This document shows positions 39,436 to 50,362 of a stretch of 64,000 nt of DNA, one piece after another. The notes beneath the pieces were generated by a model that saw only the letters and a program-made list of their open reading frames with translations, was not told the origin of the DNA and made no database searches. The stretch is from positions 248,655,721 through 248,719,720 of the forward strand of contig CM019067.1 in assembly GCA_009667805.1 (NCBI GenBank), written 5' to 3'. The stretch comes from Leptobrachium leishanense (lineage: Eukaryota; Chordata; Amphibia; Anura; Megophryidae). Position 1 is the stretch's first letter; each line of letters begins with the position of its first letter. The position numbers and the translations under genes were made by a program.

Positions 39436-40753
39436 ATGTGTTCTTATAATTCCTTTGTGTGCGAGCAGTACATAATAATGTGTTGTGAATTATAGTGGAC
39501 AATAATTTGGACAATGACTACTAGACACATTTGAGGATTTGCACACAGCTTCTCCATATAGGATGTATCAAAAAATGAACCAGTTTCTTAGAGATATTGT
39601 AAGTACTGTGGTCCTTATTTCACTCTTGACGTTAGATATCCTAATGGTTGGAGTTGCTATTCCAAACTTACCACAAGCTTTGCTTGCGGCTCAGTCATAG
39701 CGCCTCCTTACTTTAAAATAACATCTCCTATACCTTGTATAGGAGATGTTATGTTGCACTTTGAATTAGAAGAATGAGCTATTCCATGGTAGCTTGTTCT
39801 TCTATTCTGGAGACGGCGTTTCTCAAATATCGGCTCCCAAATCTGTTAAACCAAAGGTGTTAAATGATTGTGCAATCAAAAAGTCCTGTACTTACCATTG
39901 ATCCCATGGTGGAGAAATCAGCGCAATCTGTCACTTCCTCTTGCCAGAAACAGTGGGAGAGTTTTGGAATCAAATAGTTTGAGCTTGCAGTTGGGACGCA
40001 TTGATCGCCATGGAGTCCTGCTGTAGGTCTCCAAGAGCCGATACCAGCGGCCATCATAGTTTTGATTGAACATTTTTCTTGCATTACAGAGACGTATTTA
40101 GTTTAAGTTAATTCCACAATTTAGGACATGGTATGTTTCAGAAAGATATGGGGTTTAGGACCACAAACGACTGATCAGATTACATTGTTCTGCATGTCCA
40201 ATGGTTCCCTTAATATCTAAACAGAAACATTTTATCACATGGAAAAAGTCCTCCTGACTATGTACCTACTGCTTACCTACAGTACCTATGTACCTACTTA
40301 CTGTACCTACCTTATCACAAGCTTCCTTTACCTCTGTTCTTCAGCATTGCATACAATGCTGTATTTGCCAACATGATTTTTAACGGGCTTACTTTAAATG
40401 ACACTGGAATGAATCTGTAAGCTAAACGGTTTGATAGTCTACCTCATTCTTGTTACCATCTCCTCCTCTTCAAGGACCAAGTAGAGGTTGATTCATATAG
40501 CCCCAAACCCAAAGTTTGTGTTATAGAGATTAAACAAATGGATGGAAATGAAAGAGTTTCAGGAAATGTAGTTCCTCTTATGTTAAGCACATCCCATTAC
40601 AGCACGTGCTGAAAGTGGCTGCTGTTTTCTGTAGGTAACACTGTATGTTATTGCTAATGCGTCTCAATACAGCTTCATCATTTTTTTGACAAATTTAGAT
40701 TTGCATGTTTTTGTTCACGTGTGTTCTCCACTCCGTTCCATTTCTGGTTTTGT
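39436..40753. other. Intergenic, mostly unclassified
   Basis: Between TMEM108 and BFSP2. The only structured feature is a 16-bp-stem hairpin at 39718-39752 (ATAACATCTCCTATAC and its mirror around ctt). Confidence 0.5.
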
Positions 40754-40925
40754 TTAATTTTTTTGGATCTCGTTCCTAATATTATCCACTAAGACGCCAG
40801 TGGTGTAGGGCTTGTTACGGTACACTCGTTCTTTCAGTGAGACCCATGAAAAGAAGGCCGGACTGGTAAGATCAGGAGACTGGGGTGTCCACGGAATCTT
40901 AAATGACACGGTCCTCAAAAAAAAC
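40754..40925 (-). pseudogene. mariner-like transposase C-terminal fragment
   Basis: The minus strand reads IPWTPQSPDLTSPAFFSWVSLKERVY in two overlapping short blocks (IPWTPQSPDLTS and FFSWVSLKERVYRNKPYTT), ending at a TAA at 40754. This is the WPxxSPDLTPxDFFLWGxLKxxVY signature at the third catalytic residue of Tc/mariner-related DDE transposases; here the D after the TP/TS motif has become A. Too short for the usual ORF cut-off. No upstream catalytic region or inverted ends seen. Confidence 0.65.
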
Positions 40926-40997
40926 TTTGTATTTTCACCATTGACTCACTATGTGATGTGTGGCTTGTAACTCAATCGGTTGCACAATAAACACACT

Positions 40998-41635
40998 GGG
41001 CCATATTACAGTGTTAACGCTAATGTTAGCGATCAGGTGTGTGACCGTTAACGTTAGGTTAAGCGGCCCTAGCACAGGCCGACCACATTACATTCAGAAC
41101 ACTAACAGGTTAAAAAACCTGTTAGCGATTTGGAGCTTGCGCTCTTCAACATGCGCTTACTGTTCTTTGCGCACCCTATGCTTAACATGGGGAGTGCAAA
41201 GAGTTAATTAGCATTAGAATTACGACGTCCCACCGCTAATTAGGTCCTGCTACAGTTAACTGAAAAGATAGCACCATCTCCTAGCTGTGGTTAACTTCTG
41301 TGGAATCAGTCAGCACCAACTGAAACCCCCCCTAAAAAATATCACATACTCACCTCTCATCCCGCGGCGAGAACAGTGGCTCGATCCACTTCTTCTGGCT
41401 GCCGGAAGCAGAGGAATACTGGAGGAAAAAGTTCCCAGTTTCCCTCCGCAAATCACTCTGCCGACCTACAGGATCTCGCGAGAGGCGAGATCCTGCAGGT
41501 CATGTGACCAGCAGTCGAAGCCTCAATGACGTCCTATGGACTCCATGGAGGGGATGCTCGTTGCGGCGCTTAGTGCTGCGTCAAGCTTCCTGAGGCTTAG
41601 CGCTACGTTACGGGGCAGGCTGCTGTATTAGCGCC
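40998..41635. mobile_element. GGGCCATATTAC MITE, copy E (right end lost)
   Basis: Starts GGGCCATATTACAGTG, followed by gttaacgctaatgttagcg, matching the right end of the element at 55691-56636. The right end is eroded or replaced where a TGTCACG repeat starts at 41636. A homologous internal block (cctctcatcccgcggcgaga) recurs near 58990. Confidence 0.6.
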
Positions 41636-41870
41636 TGTCACGATTCTCCCAGGGTCTATGGTGCTGGTCCCTATACACAGAATTCTATCTACCCTTCCGA
41701 TCCTTGGATGATTGGCAAAGCTAACACTTGTCAGTGAACAGATAGACATGTACCCAGTAAGTGTTAATAGATACCAAAATATTACAAGACACTTGGTCAG
41801 GATAGCAGGGTCTTATTACCAGGAGAGGGAGTCAGCCAAATGCTAAAGTTGGGAATAACAAAATATATAG
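41636..41870 (+). repeat. LTR-like fragment starting TGTCACG
   Basis: The first 100 bp are related in inverse orientation to 4430-4530, and the later part (cagggtcttattaccagg) to 38005-38040. This links three LTR-like repeats in the window into one broad family. The downstream end is not defined. Confidence 0.45.
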
Positions 41871-42174
41871 TGGAGGCGCTTATACCAAGATATCTATTAT
41901 GAATATTTATGGAATTATTCTGCTGCCTCCTTAGAATAACAGACACACAATAAAACGAAACAAAAAATTGTCTATAAAATACTGATAGCTAAGGGTGGTC
42001 CTAGCGGCACACTTCAGTTAAGCAGGAATTTAAAATATAAATTCTATGTGGCGGTGTGGCCATATCTGATGAGCAATTCTCTAATAAATATTTCAAAAGT
42101 GCTATACTGCCATTGCAGAAAACAAAAGAAAATGAAAAATAAATGAAAAAAAATACATATAATATGCACACTTG

Positions 42175-43074
42175 CAGGGTTATTCAAAGAGAATGGAAAA
42201 GTCAACGCACGTTCGGTGACTTTTCGTTCTCTTCAATTCGGTGCGATTTGGCGATCCCATTTCGGCCACCCTGCGGTGTATTCAGCAAGCACCACAGGGC
42301 CGTCGTAGTACAGGGAAAAGCCGCCACAAACCCGACGAACACTCTCCGCAAAACCTGGCGAATGCACACCGAAACCTGCAAAAACATCTGGATTAACCCT
42401 GCCGAACACCCCCGGAGAAACCCGAGCAACCGCCGATCACAGCACAGTGCAGCCGCCGGAAGAAGCCGACACGCAGAAGAATGGAGTTTAAAAAAAAAAA
42501 ACAGTACGCTTGAATGTTTGAAAAGTGAAATGCTGTTTGCAAAGAAACTACAGAACGAAAATGTCTGAAATTTACATATAAGATCCAGGGAATGATAATA
42601 AAAAGGGCTGTTACAGAAAAAAGAAGAGATGATTAAAAAAAAAACGGAAAAAATATTTGTGCAAACAAAATCCCGAAAAATGCCTAAAAGATCCTAAAAA
42701 ATCTAAAAATAAAGAAACTTTTACTGCAGAATATTATAATAAACAGTTTATTAGATATTGAATTAAAACGGGAATATTTTTAACATTGAAGCCTATGGGA
42801 TTCGCCTGAATAAACCTGTCAAATGAAACCACCGAATGGCAGGGCATTTCGGCAACCTTTCTCAGCTGTTTTGTGTTCTCTGAATAGACCAAGCATTGCT
42901 TCTCTATAGGGTTTCACTGCCCTCGAACAGGCACCGTATGTGCAGGCAATTTGCCAACATTTGGCGAACTGCCTGCTCTCTTGATAGCCGAATGGCCAGG
43001 AAAGGTAAGCATATGCTGAATTTCAGCGTTCGGTTACCTTTCGGCCACAATTCGGAGCTCTTTGAATAACCCTG
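42175..43074. mobile_element. Long CAGGGTTATTCA-family element, 900 bp
   Basis: Ends CAGGGTTATTCAAAGAG and (inverted) CAGGGTTATTCAAAGAGC. GC-rich cores lie near both ends (aaacccgacgaacac; ctctgaatagaccaagcattgcttctctat) with an A-rich middle. Relatives are at 44985-45310 (partial), 47647-48533 and 54738-55443. No transposase. Confidence 0.8.
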
Positions 43075-43854
43075 AAAGTCTACAATCAGTGCTTCCTGTG
43101 TGTACAGTACTATTGATTTGAGAAGTTAAAGTGCACATGCCAGTGCCATAAAAGGTATAATGAAGTAGTTCAACAAAAAATACCCTCATAAAGTCTCCAA
43201 AAGGTGTATCCTTCTTGTCGCTTGTCCCCTCAAATCAAGAAAAGAGAACGGGTGCAGAACTGAGGTATACAGATGTTAAATGTATAGCAATACCATACAA
43301 CTCACATCTTCCAGAGCCTGATAATTCCCGGCTCTGGGTGAAACAGGCCTCCGGCCAAATAAAGGGTGGCTCACCCCTTCTTTTAGCAGCTGCAGTTACC
43401 TCAAAGAGAAAGCAGAGAGAAACGGTGCTCCCATAGTACAATAATGTCTGATGCCTTCAGATACAGGTATAATAGAAAATGGTCACACTCACCAATGCGG
43501 GAGCCTATAGGATCCCAGGCTCAACCACAATGCTTTGGTACTCTTAACAGGTGAGTGCCCGACCTACTGCATCGTTTTTCCTTCCTGGATTCCTCTGTGC
43601 GGCCTACGGGTGGCTCCCAGGTGGTATATGTGTGACAATTTTCTACTACATATTTTCTAAATCAATGAATTGTTTGTCTTCCAAACATTGGTTTGTGCAA
43701 AACAAAGATTTTGTCTTTCCTTGGTAAATTCTTTTAGGAATTTCAACATTCTCATGGGAAGTACTTCAAACAGGAAATTAACCAGATGCCTCATCCAATC
43801 CTTGATTTCCATTAAAAACAATATGAGAAGAAGCTTTACACTATCAGGGTTATT

Positions 43855-44026
43855 CAGAGAGAGGTGAAAACCAGGAGAACTGTCAGGAGAAGAGAACAAT
43901 CTAGGCTAAATAGCTGATTTGGAAAGTGAGATAAATGGGAGAAATTTTCTGGTTTGGCTATTTTGACCTAGAATTTTCACTTCTCCAGTCATTCTCCTGG
44001 TTTTCACCTCTCTCTGAATTACCCTG
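43855..44026. mobile_element. Short fold-back MITE, CAGGGTTATTCA family
   Basis: A 172-bp palindrome bounded by CAGGGTTATTCAGAGAG and its mirror, with tat on both sides as a 3-bp duplication. Confidence 0.85.
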
Positions 44027-44274
44027 TATTATGTATCTAAGCCCGTTCCATTTAACCAAAATGCTGTGTCAGACACAAATGCTAACAAAAACTAAGGGCG
44101 CTAGTAAACAGACCAGCGTTCAAAAAGTGACGTGCAAAATTTATCCCAAATCGGCTCATGTGAAAAAATGTAGAGGAATTTCCAATATAGCAACTGCCAG
44201 CGTTTGTCAGAGTTGCTACACTGGCGATTACTGCCAGTGTTTACAACACCAGCTGTTACTGAATGACACCCTTA

Positions 44275-44582
44275 CAGGGTTATTCAGAGAAAGGAGAAAC
44301 TCTGGAGAACGTTGGAGAAGTGAAAACTCTAGCAAGGTTATTCAGAGAGCGGTGAAAAGTAAGAGAATGACGGGAGAATGGAAAATTCTAGGTCAAAATA
44401 GCCAAACCGGAAAAATTCTCCCTTTCATCTCACTTTCCAAATCAGCTATTTTGACCTAGAATTTTCCATTCTCCAGTCATTCTCCTGCTTTTCACCTCTC
44501 TCTGAATAACCCTGTATGTCAAAATAGCTGATTTGGAAAGTGAGATAAATGGGAGAATTTTTCTGGTTTTGCTATTTTGATT
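44275..44582. mobile_element. Fold-back MITE interrupted by its own relative
   Basis: The left half runs CAGGGTTATTCAGAGAAAG to ...gtgaaaactctag (44332). A complete sister element fills 44333-44514. The interrupted copy resumes at gtcaaaatagctgattt (about 44518) and breaks off at 44582, where a satellite monomer begins. Confidence 0.75.
44333..44514. mobile_element. Nested fold-back MITE, CAGGGTTATTCA family
   Basis: A complete 182-bp copy (left end mutated to CAAGGTTATTCA) closely resembling those at 3294 and 52481. Confidence 0.8.
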
Positions 44583-44589
44583 TTTAATT

Positions 44590-44812
44590 TGCTTAAATGG
44601 CCATTGAAGCGTAAGCTCACTCGCTCCATCAAGCAAACTAAAACCTCTGACAGTTTTCTGTTGCACATGGAATTATATAGAAACGAGGGCAGATGACATC
44701 TTTTTTTCTTGTTATGTTTTATATATGATCTGGTTTGTTACTCCTGGCTGTTGCAGCTGCTCTGGTGAGTACAGGCGCAACGCCATTTTTTCTGTATGTA
44801 TTTATGAAATTA
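44590..44812 (+). repeat. Diverged single monomer of the 423-bp repeat
   Basis: Partial copy of the satellite unit found at 8319-12433: shared gcagatgaca, cttgttatgttttata, ttactcctggc and cgccattttttctgta. It keeps the position of the ATG (44693) and a GTGAGT donor-like site 24 codons later (44765). One in-frame TGA is present in the hydrophobic segment. Part of the left side is inverted relative to the array unit at the palindromic word aatggccatt. Confidence 0.8.
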
Positions 44813-44984
44813 GGATGTCCACACCACTGATGAGCTCAAACGTGTCTAAGCCGGGGTCTGGTCCTAATATAATAAGTACAGGAACTCTCCAATATTTCTG
44901 AGCTTCAATTAGCGATTGTCATGTTGCTCTGAACTCAACACCCCACATGCAAATTTGATATCATTGTTTTTCTGGGAATCAAAG

Positions 44985-45310
44985 TACCCCAAAAAATCCT
45001 AAAAAATGCCTAAAAGATCCTAAAACATTCATATTTTTAACATTGAAGCCTATGGGATTCGCCTGAATAAACCTGCCGAATGAAACCACAGAGCAGCAGG
45101 GCACTTCAGCAACTTTTCACTGCTGTTCGGTGTTCTCTTAATAGATTTTGCTACTCTATGGGGGATTTCACTGCCTTCGAACAGGCATTGAACTTGCAGG
45201 CAGTTCGCCAAAAATTGCCTGCTCTCTGAATAGCCGAATGATCACGAAATGGCAACGTACGCTGAATTTCAGCGTCCGAATTACATTTTGGCTCTCTCTG
45301 AATAACCCCT
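44985..45310. mobile_element. Truncated long CAGGGTTATTCA-family element
   Basis: Matches the right part of 42175-43074 (gcctatgggattcgcctgaa ... ctctctgaataaccc). The left half is missing. Confidence 0.65.
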
Positions 45311-45575
45311 TTAGGCTGGATATTTTGAGAATCCTATTGATGATTTTAATAAATGCCATATATTTCTAGTCACTTAAATAGTAAACGTATGATTGGGACT
45401 TAATAAAATCTTTTCAGTGCGTGTGGACCAAAAGGGAATTCAGTTCCCTCTGAGAAAATAGTGGAGGAACTGCGTTCCCACACGTTCCTCCCCGACTTGA
45501 CTCCTGTGTGTAAGTCTCAGATATTACTTATCCTTGGTAACTATTTATGATTTTTATGGTTGTACTTTGATATTA

Positions 45576-46055
45576 ATTGCACAAATTGCAGAAAAGGTGT
45601 CACAACAATATATAATTTATTGATATACTGAGCTCAGGATTAAGCCCTTATCGGGCGAAACGCGTCTAGCTATGTCAGCTTTCTTTTGGTTTTAAATCTT
45701 CACCTTTCTATATGGGGGTTTTGTTGCGGACTACCCTGGCGGCACTTTTTTTTCTCTAGATCAGAGGTGTGTAGGCGGCTTGAACCGCCGAGGTAATTCG
45801 ACAGTATTCTCTTTCATTGTCCTCATCCGGTCTGGATGTTTTTGTCGCCAGTGTAGACTCCTATGAGGTGCCGCTACCCCATATTTGTGTAGTATCTTTC
45901 TTTTTAATTGTGTGTTTTTTCTTTTCAATAAATGATATACTGTTGTGACACCTTTTCTGCACTTTGTGCAATTGGTTTTTTTAGATAAATTTCTTGGGTT
46001 ATGCCCTGCAGGGTGTCTCTTTATGATTCCCCCTCCTTTCTTATTTTTTCATTGT
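45576..46055 (+). mobile_element. Retroposon-like insertion with 13-bp TSD
   Basis: TACTTTGATATTA occurs at 45563-45575 and 46056-46068, flanking a 480-bp insert. Inside, attgcacaaattgcagaaaa and its mirror form an inverted pair (45575-45973), and the word atcgggcgaaacgcgtctag is present. The duplication length fits target-primed insertion, but there is no poly(A) tail and the class is unknown. Confidence 0.6.
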
Positions 46056-46229
46056 TACTTTGATATTAGACACGTCTTGTAGATTGGGATTTGCAGACAA
46101 TTATTAAATAAACACTACAAATAACACAACCTGTGGTATACAAAACTATTGGTATTATTTTGCAAAAACCGATGAATTTGAATAGAACACATCACCTCTT
46201 TTTTGTGAATTTCATCAGACATTATCTGG

Positions 46230-46261
46230 AACAAAGATTTCTCCTGAAATGAACCTGCTGA
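46230..46261 (+). promoter_or_regulatory. Candidate lens-factor sites upstream of BFSP2
   Basis: AACAAAG at 46230-46236 fits the SOX consensus, and TGCTGA at 46256-46261 is a MAF half-site, both about 200-230 bases before the BFSP2 start. SOX2 and L-MAF drive lens crystallin genes; their use here is an inference from short motifs only. No clear TATA box is seen near the likely start. Confidence 0.25.
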
Positions 46262-46459
46262 TGCATTGAATACCAGGGGACAATGAAACAGAACTGTCCA
46301 TGGCAATCAGTACAAACACCATGTTCCAGAAAAACATATGCTATGATGCAACCCTGAAAACGCAACAACAACAAAAAATAACCCAGCAGCCCAAACGTTG
46401 AGTCCGGAATACAGAGTCTTTGACAGCAGGGAGAGAGTGTGTGACTTCCAACTGCAGCA

Positions 46460-46915
46460 ATGCCTTTACCTAGGCGGAGGTCTTCTATCTTGGGCCAACA
46501 GCCCCCCATGTCCACTGCAGAGTCTTCAGGGGTTAATAACCGTAGGGTAAGCATTGGCAGTGCCAGTAACCTACCCAGGCCACCTGGGGTGTATGTAGGT
46601 AGTGTCCCAACTGGAGGTGTCAGCAGTCTTGGCACTAGAGTGTCAAGACGGGCCTTGGGAATTAGCAGTGTCTTCATGCAAGGACTAAGGAGCAGTGGCC
46701 CACCTGTTCCAGTATCCCAAGGCTTGGAGAGGGGAAGACTCCCAACTTTTGAGTCTTTGAATGGATGCCTGATGGAATACATAGAGAAAGTGAGAGCTTT
46801 AGACAAGGTCAACCGAGAGTTGGAGGAGCATATCCGTGTGTATCTGGACAAAAAATCTTCAGCTGTGAGCAGTTGGGGGTCACTCAGGGACAGCTGGGAG
46901 AATATCTACCATCAA
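46460..46915 (+). CDS. BFSP2: BFSP2 (phakinin, CP49), first coding exon
   Basis: Lens-fibre intermediate-filament protein that copolymerises with filensin (BFSP1) to form beaded filaments beneath the fibre-cell membrane. The 152-codon exon encodes the head domain: a basic MPLPRRRSS start, then PGVYVG, then SRRALGISSVFMQGLRSSG (a BFSP2 hallmark) and GLERG. The start of rod coil 1A follows (CLMEYIEKVRALDKVNRELE...YLDKKSS). It ends on a whole codon at a GTAAGT donor (46916). The start is fixed by an in-frame TGA six codons upstream (46442); this Met aligns with an internal Met of the human protein, so the frog head is about 17 residues shorter. Later exons are outside the window. The upstream TMEM108 neighbour on the same strand supports orthology. 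Confidence 0.95.
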
Positions 46916-47646
46916 GTAAGTTTTACTAGAATTTCGCATTGTGTATTTTCAATACAGTCAATGACAGTGTTTTTCAATAGCAGTCTTGCCATTTTGTTGC
47001 TAAATGCTAATGTACGATGGGTGCAAAATTGAGTTTTAAAATCATTACTGGTAAGTTATTCTTTGTCGGAAGAAATGTTATATCAATTCAATTAACTCTC
47101 CAATTCTTCTTTCCCGGGTATATTACTACTTCAGGACATGAATCATGTTGATTATTCTAATAAAATGTTTTTATGATTGTATTTGCTGTCTCCAAGAAGA
47201 AAAATAACCTGTAATGTTCTGAATCATGCAGGGAAGGAGCGCATTCACAGTAAAATGAAATTGGCTTTGCAATGTATTTGATGAACAGTATCAAACTGTG
47301 GCAAAGGCTTGGCTATTCAAATGCTTATGTCGGTCAAACTGTGTTCTCTGTATCAAGTAATAAAAGCCAGATAACTTGTTTGCTTGTCTATGAGAGATAA
47401 CATAGACAAAGTATAATATACCGTAAAATTTACAATGAAAAACATTTTGATCTCAATTTAATTAGATTGGCTCTATATTGAAAAAAATATTGTCTTGTTT
47501 TGACTAGGTTCGATATTTTTTGCTAAATATCGGCTGATTTATTCAAATAGATATGGCCATTGGCCACAGACGCCATCGAAAATTTTTTACTGGAAAAAGA
47601 CAGAAAATGCTCACCTCCTGTCAGAAATTGTAAGTTATTTAGCTTA
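46916..47646 (+). other. BFSP2: BFSP2 intron 1, first part
   Basis: Begins at the GTAAGT donor. AT-rich, no recognised element until a MITE at 47647. The open frame that continues to 47032 is intronic. Confidence 0.8.
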
Positions 47647-48533
47647 CAGGGTTATTCAGAGAGCACTGAAATGTCGCCGACATTTTGGTGCCCTCTCATT
47701 CCCCGCGCTTCCCTGCACTTCGGGGAACCACAGTTCGCCACCCTGCGGTGTATTCAGCATTCACCGCAGGGTCCCCGTAGTTCAGGGAAAACTCGCGCGC
47801 AAACCCGACGAACAACCTCCGAACATTCACCGAAAACCCGCAGAAAACGCCTCAAAAACCACGCCGAACACGCCAGAAAAAGCCGACGAGCAGCCGATCA
47901 CAGCGCAGAGCAGTCGCCAGAGAACACCCGCAAGCCGAGAAAGGGGTGGAAAAAAGACAAAACAGTACGCTTGAAAGTTTAAAAATTGAAACGATGTTTG
48001 CATAACAGTTACTAAACGAAAATGGCTGGAATTTACATATAAGATCCTAGGAATGATAATAAAAAGGTCTGTTACAGAAAAAAGAAAAAACGATTAAAAA
48101 AAAAAATAGGGAAAAAAATTTTGCCGAAAAAATCCCAAAAAATGCCTGAAAGATCCTAAAAAATCTATCAATAAAGAGACTTTTTACTGCAGAATAAAAT
48201 AATAAACGGTTTATTAGATATTGAATAAAAATAGGAATATTTTTGTTAGTGAAGCGTATGGGATTCTGAATAAACCTGTCGAATGAAACCACGAAGAGCA
48301 ACTAGAAGTAGCAACTATTCACTGCTGTTCGGTGTTCTCTGAATAGACAAACCATTGCTTCTCTATGGGGGATTTCACTGTCTCGAACAGCACCGTACGT
48401 GCAGGCAGTTCGCCAAAATCAGGTGAACTGACTGCTCTCTGAATAGCCGAATGGCCATGAAATGGCACCGTACGCTGAATTTCAGTGTACGGATACATTT
48501 CTGGGCCAGATCGTCTCTCACTGAATAACCCTT
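47647..48533. mobile_element. Long CAGGGTTATTCA-family element
   Basis: Starts CAGGGTTATTCAGAGAGC and ends ...ctcactgaataaccct. The interior is homologous to 42175-43074 (aaacccgacgaacaa; ctgaatagccgaatggcca). Non-coding. Confidence 0.75.
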
Positions 48534-48576
48534 TTAATATATGAATATTAGTGTGGCTTTACCACTTCTCAGCAAC

Positions 48577-48757
48577 GCATGGAGACTAGACTAAAATGTC
48601 CAGTTGTCCAGGACAGCCATCAGCACGTCTTGCCCCTTGGGTACAGCTCCGAGCCCAGTAGATCATTAGAGACAACACAGACCAAAGAAAAGTACCTGAG
48701 CTTCGATATATGTTGTTGGCTGCCTGGAGAGATGGACATTTAAACGAGTCTCCATGC
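48577..48757. repeat. Fold-back repeat, 181 bp
   Basis: The left arm GCATGGAGACTaGACTaaaa and the inverted right arm GCATGGAGACTcGTTTaaat (both continuing tgtcca) bracket about 130 bp of unique sequence. No target duplication identified. Confidence 0.55.
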
Positions 48758-49048
48758 TTTGTGTTGTAAACCAACACTACAATTTAAAATGAGGGTTTTT
48801 CTGTGATTTTACCTGTTTCGCTGCCAAAGAGCCAATTATCAACACCTTTCAGCAGTTGATATTTTTTTGATATTTGGTATTCAGCTTTCTGATAAAAATG
48901 AATTGATTTCCTGAAATTTCCATTAGTGAGTAAAGGTACAAAAGTCTGGAATGCCCTTAATTAAACCTCCTGAACCAAAACATGGCCAAAATGTCCATCA
49001 GTCAATTTTGGCGATCAAGCCAAATTAAATTGAGCCCTTAGTTCTTAA

Positions 49049-49491
49049 CCCCTTCACTCCCGAGATCAAGATATCTTGGGCATCAAAGGCACCATCCGGT
49101 ACCTGTTATCGAGATATCACAATCTGCAGCTCTGCAGCCCAAAAGCAAATTAAATTTTGTTTGCTGCAAATGAATTTCATATGTTTTTGGGCTGCAGAAG
49201 GTTCCCCCAAAGTTTTAGCCCTGTGGATGTAATACCCAAAGAATTAAAACTGTGTAAATGATGTTGGACATTAAGGAGCCAATGCAGGGAACTCAAGCTG
49301 CAACTGTAACGGCTGTAAATCAATTTGGCAGTAGCTGGCGACATCTACTGGCCAAATATGTTAATACAGTAAGAAATAAATTGGAAATATGCCCAAATAT
49401 TTCTTACTGTATAATTAACTAAAAATGTGTTTTCAAAAAACCACTGGTTCCTGACAATGTTTTTTTGGAAAATCACATGGTAGTGAAGGGG
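49049..49491. mobile_element. 443-bp TTAA MITE
   Basis: TTAA at 49045-49048 and 49492-49495; ends CCCCTTCACTCCCGAG and (inverted) CCCCTTCACTACCATG. Same family as 29534-29857 (shared gagatcaag/aagatcaag). Non-coding. Confidence 0.85.
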
Positions 49492-49694
49492 TTAAAGAAC
49501 TGCTGTTTGTTTAAAAGAGATTAACATCAATCCAAGTGTCTAGGGTGTAAATTGATAACTGCCCATGGAAAAAGTCTTGCATTCACAGAAGTAGTGATAT
49601 GTTTTATGTTTTATGATTTATAACTGACTATATGAAAGGATAAGCTAAATTATGAGGGTTATTCGTTGAAAGAACAGTAGCTTCGGCAAACTAT

Positions 49695-50117
49695 GGCTAG
49701 GGTCAGACTGAGGCAGTGCGAACGCGCGTTCTGGCGCACTTAATCACGGCCGTGCTAGCAGCAGATGCCGGGCAATGACGGCCAATATACGAAGTACGGT
49801 CACACAAAAGTCCGGCTGCGCAACGCAAGTGGAAAATGAACGCATTTTTTCGAGAACGTGAAACCGCAGGTACTGACGTACAGAGTGCGCTGCGTCCGCT
49901 AGCGGCGTGTGTGCGTGAATTGGAGATGTCAGACACTGCTAATGTCCGGCCAACATAACGTCCAGACACAAAAAGAGTTTTATTGATGATCCGTACAAAA
50001 TCACGGACGAAAATGCGCATAGTATGACCACTATCACGTATTCCGGGAAAAATGCGTCCATTCGTTCGAACGCACTTTTCACAAGACAACATAAAAATGC
50101 GTTCATCTGACCCTAGC
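49695..50117. mobile_element. Harbinger-type MITE, GGTCAGACG family, copy 4
   Basis: Ends GGCTAGGGTCAGACTGA and (inverted) GCTAGGGTCAGATGAACG, flanked by TAT at 49692-49694 and 50118-50120. The interior resembles 6987-7405 directly and 53709-54134 in reverse. Confidence 0.8.
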
Positions 50118-50362
50118 TATGGTGGCACAAGTACAGCCAAACTATGATGATATCACTCTTTAGGGAACTGTCACCATGGTTTGCTGTACTTTCCATAGTT
50201 CTTTCCGCTATAGGCTCGAAGTTCTTCACTGTAGTGCTCAGCATAGGTTAACATGGGTTTCCACCACAGTTTTTGCAGTAGATTTTTCAGGTAGATTTCT
50301 CCATAGTTTTGTGTTTCAGGCATCCATTGCTTTTTACCATTGTTTTGAACCATAGTTTGTAC

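Noticed and set aside
46222..46851. 209-codon minus-strand frame
   Set aside because: Antisense shadow of BFSP2 exon 1 and its leader.
46916..47032. Extension of the BFSP2 frame beyond 46915
   Set aside because: Follows a consensus GTAAGT donor and loses keratin-like coil character at once.
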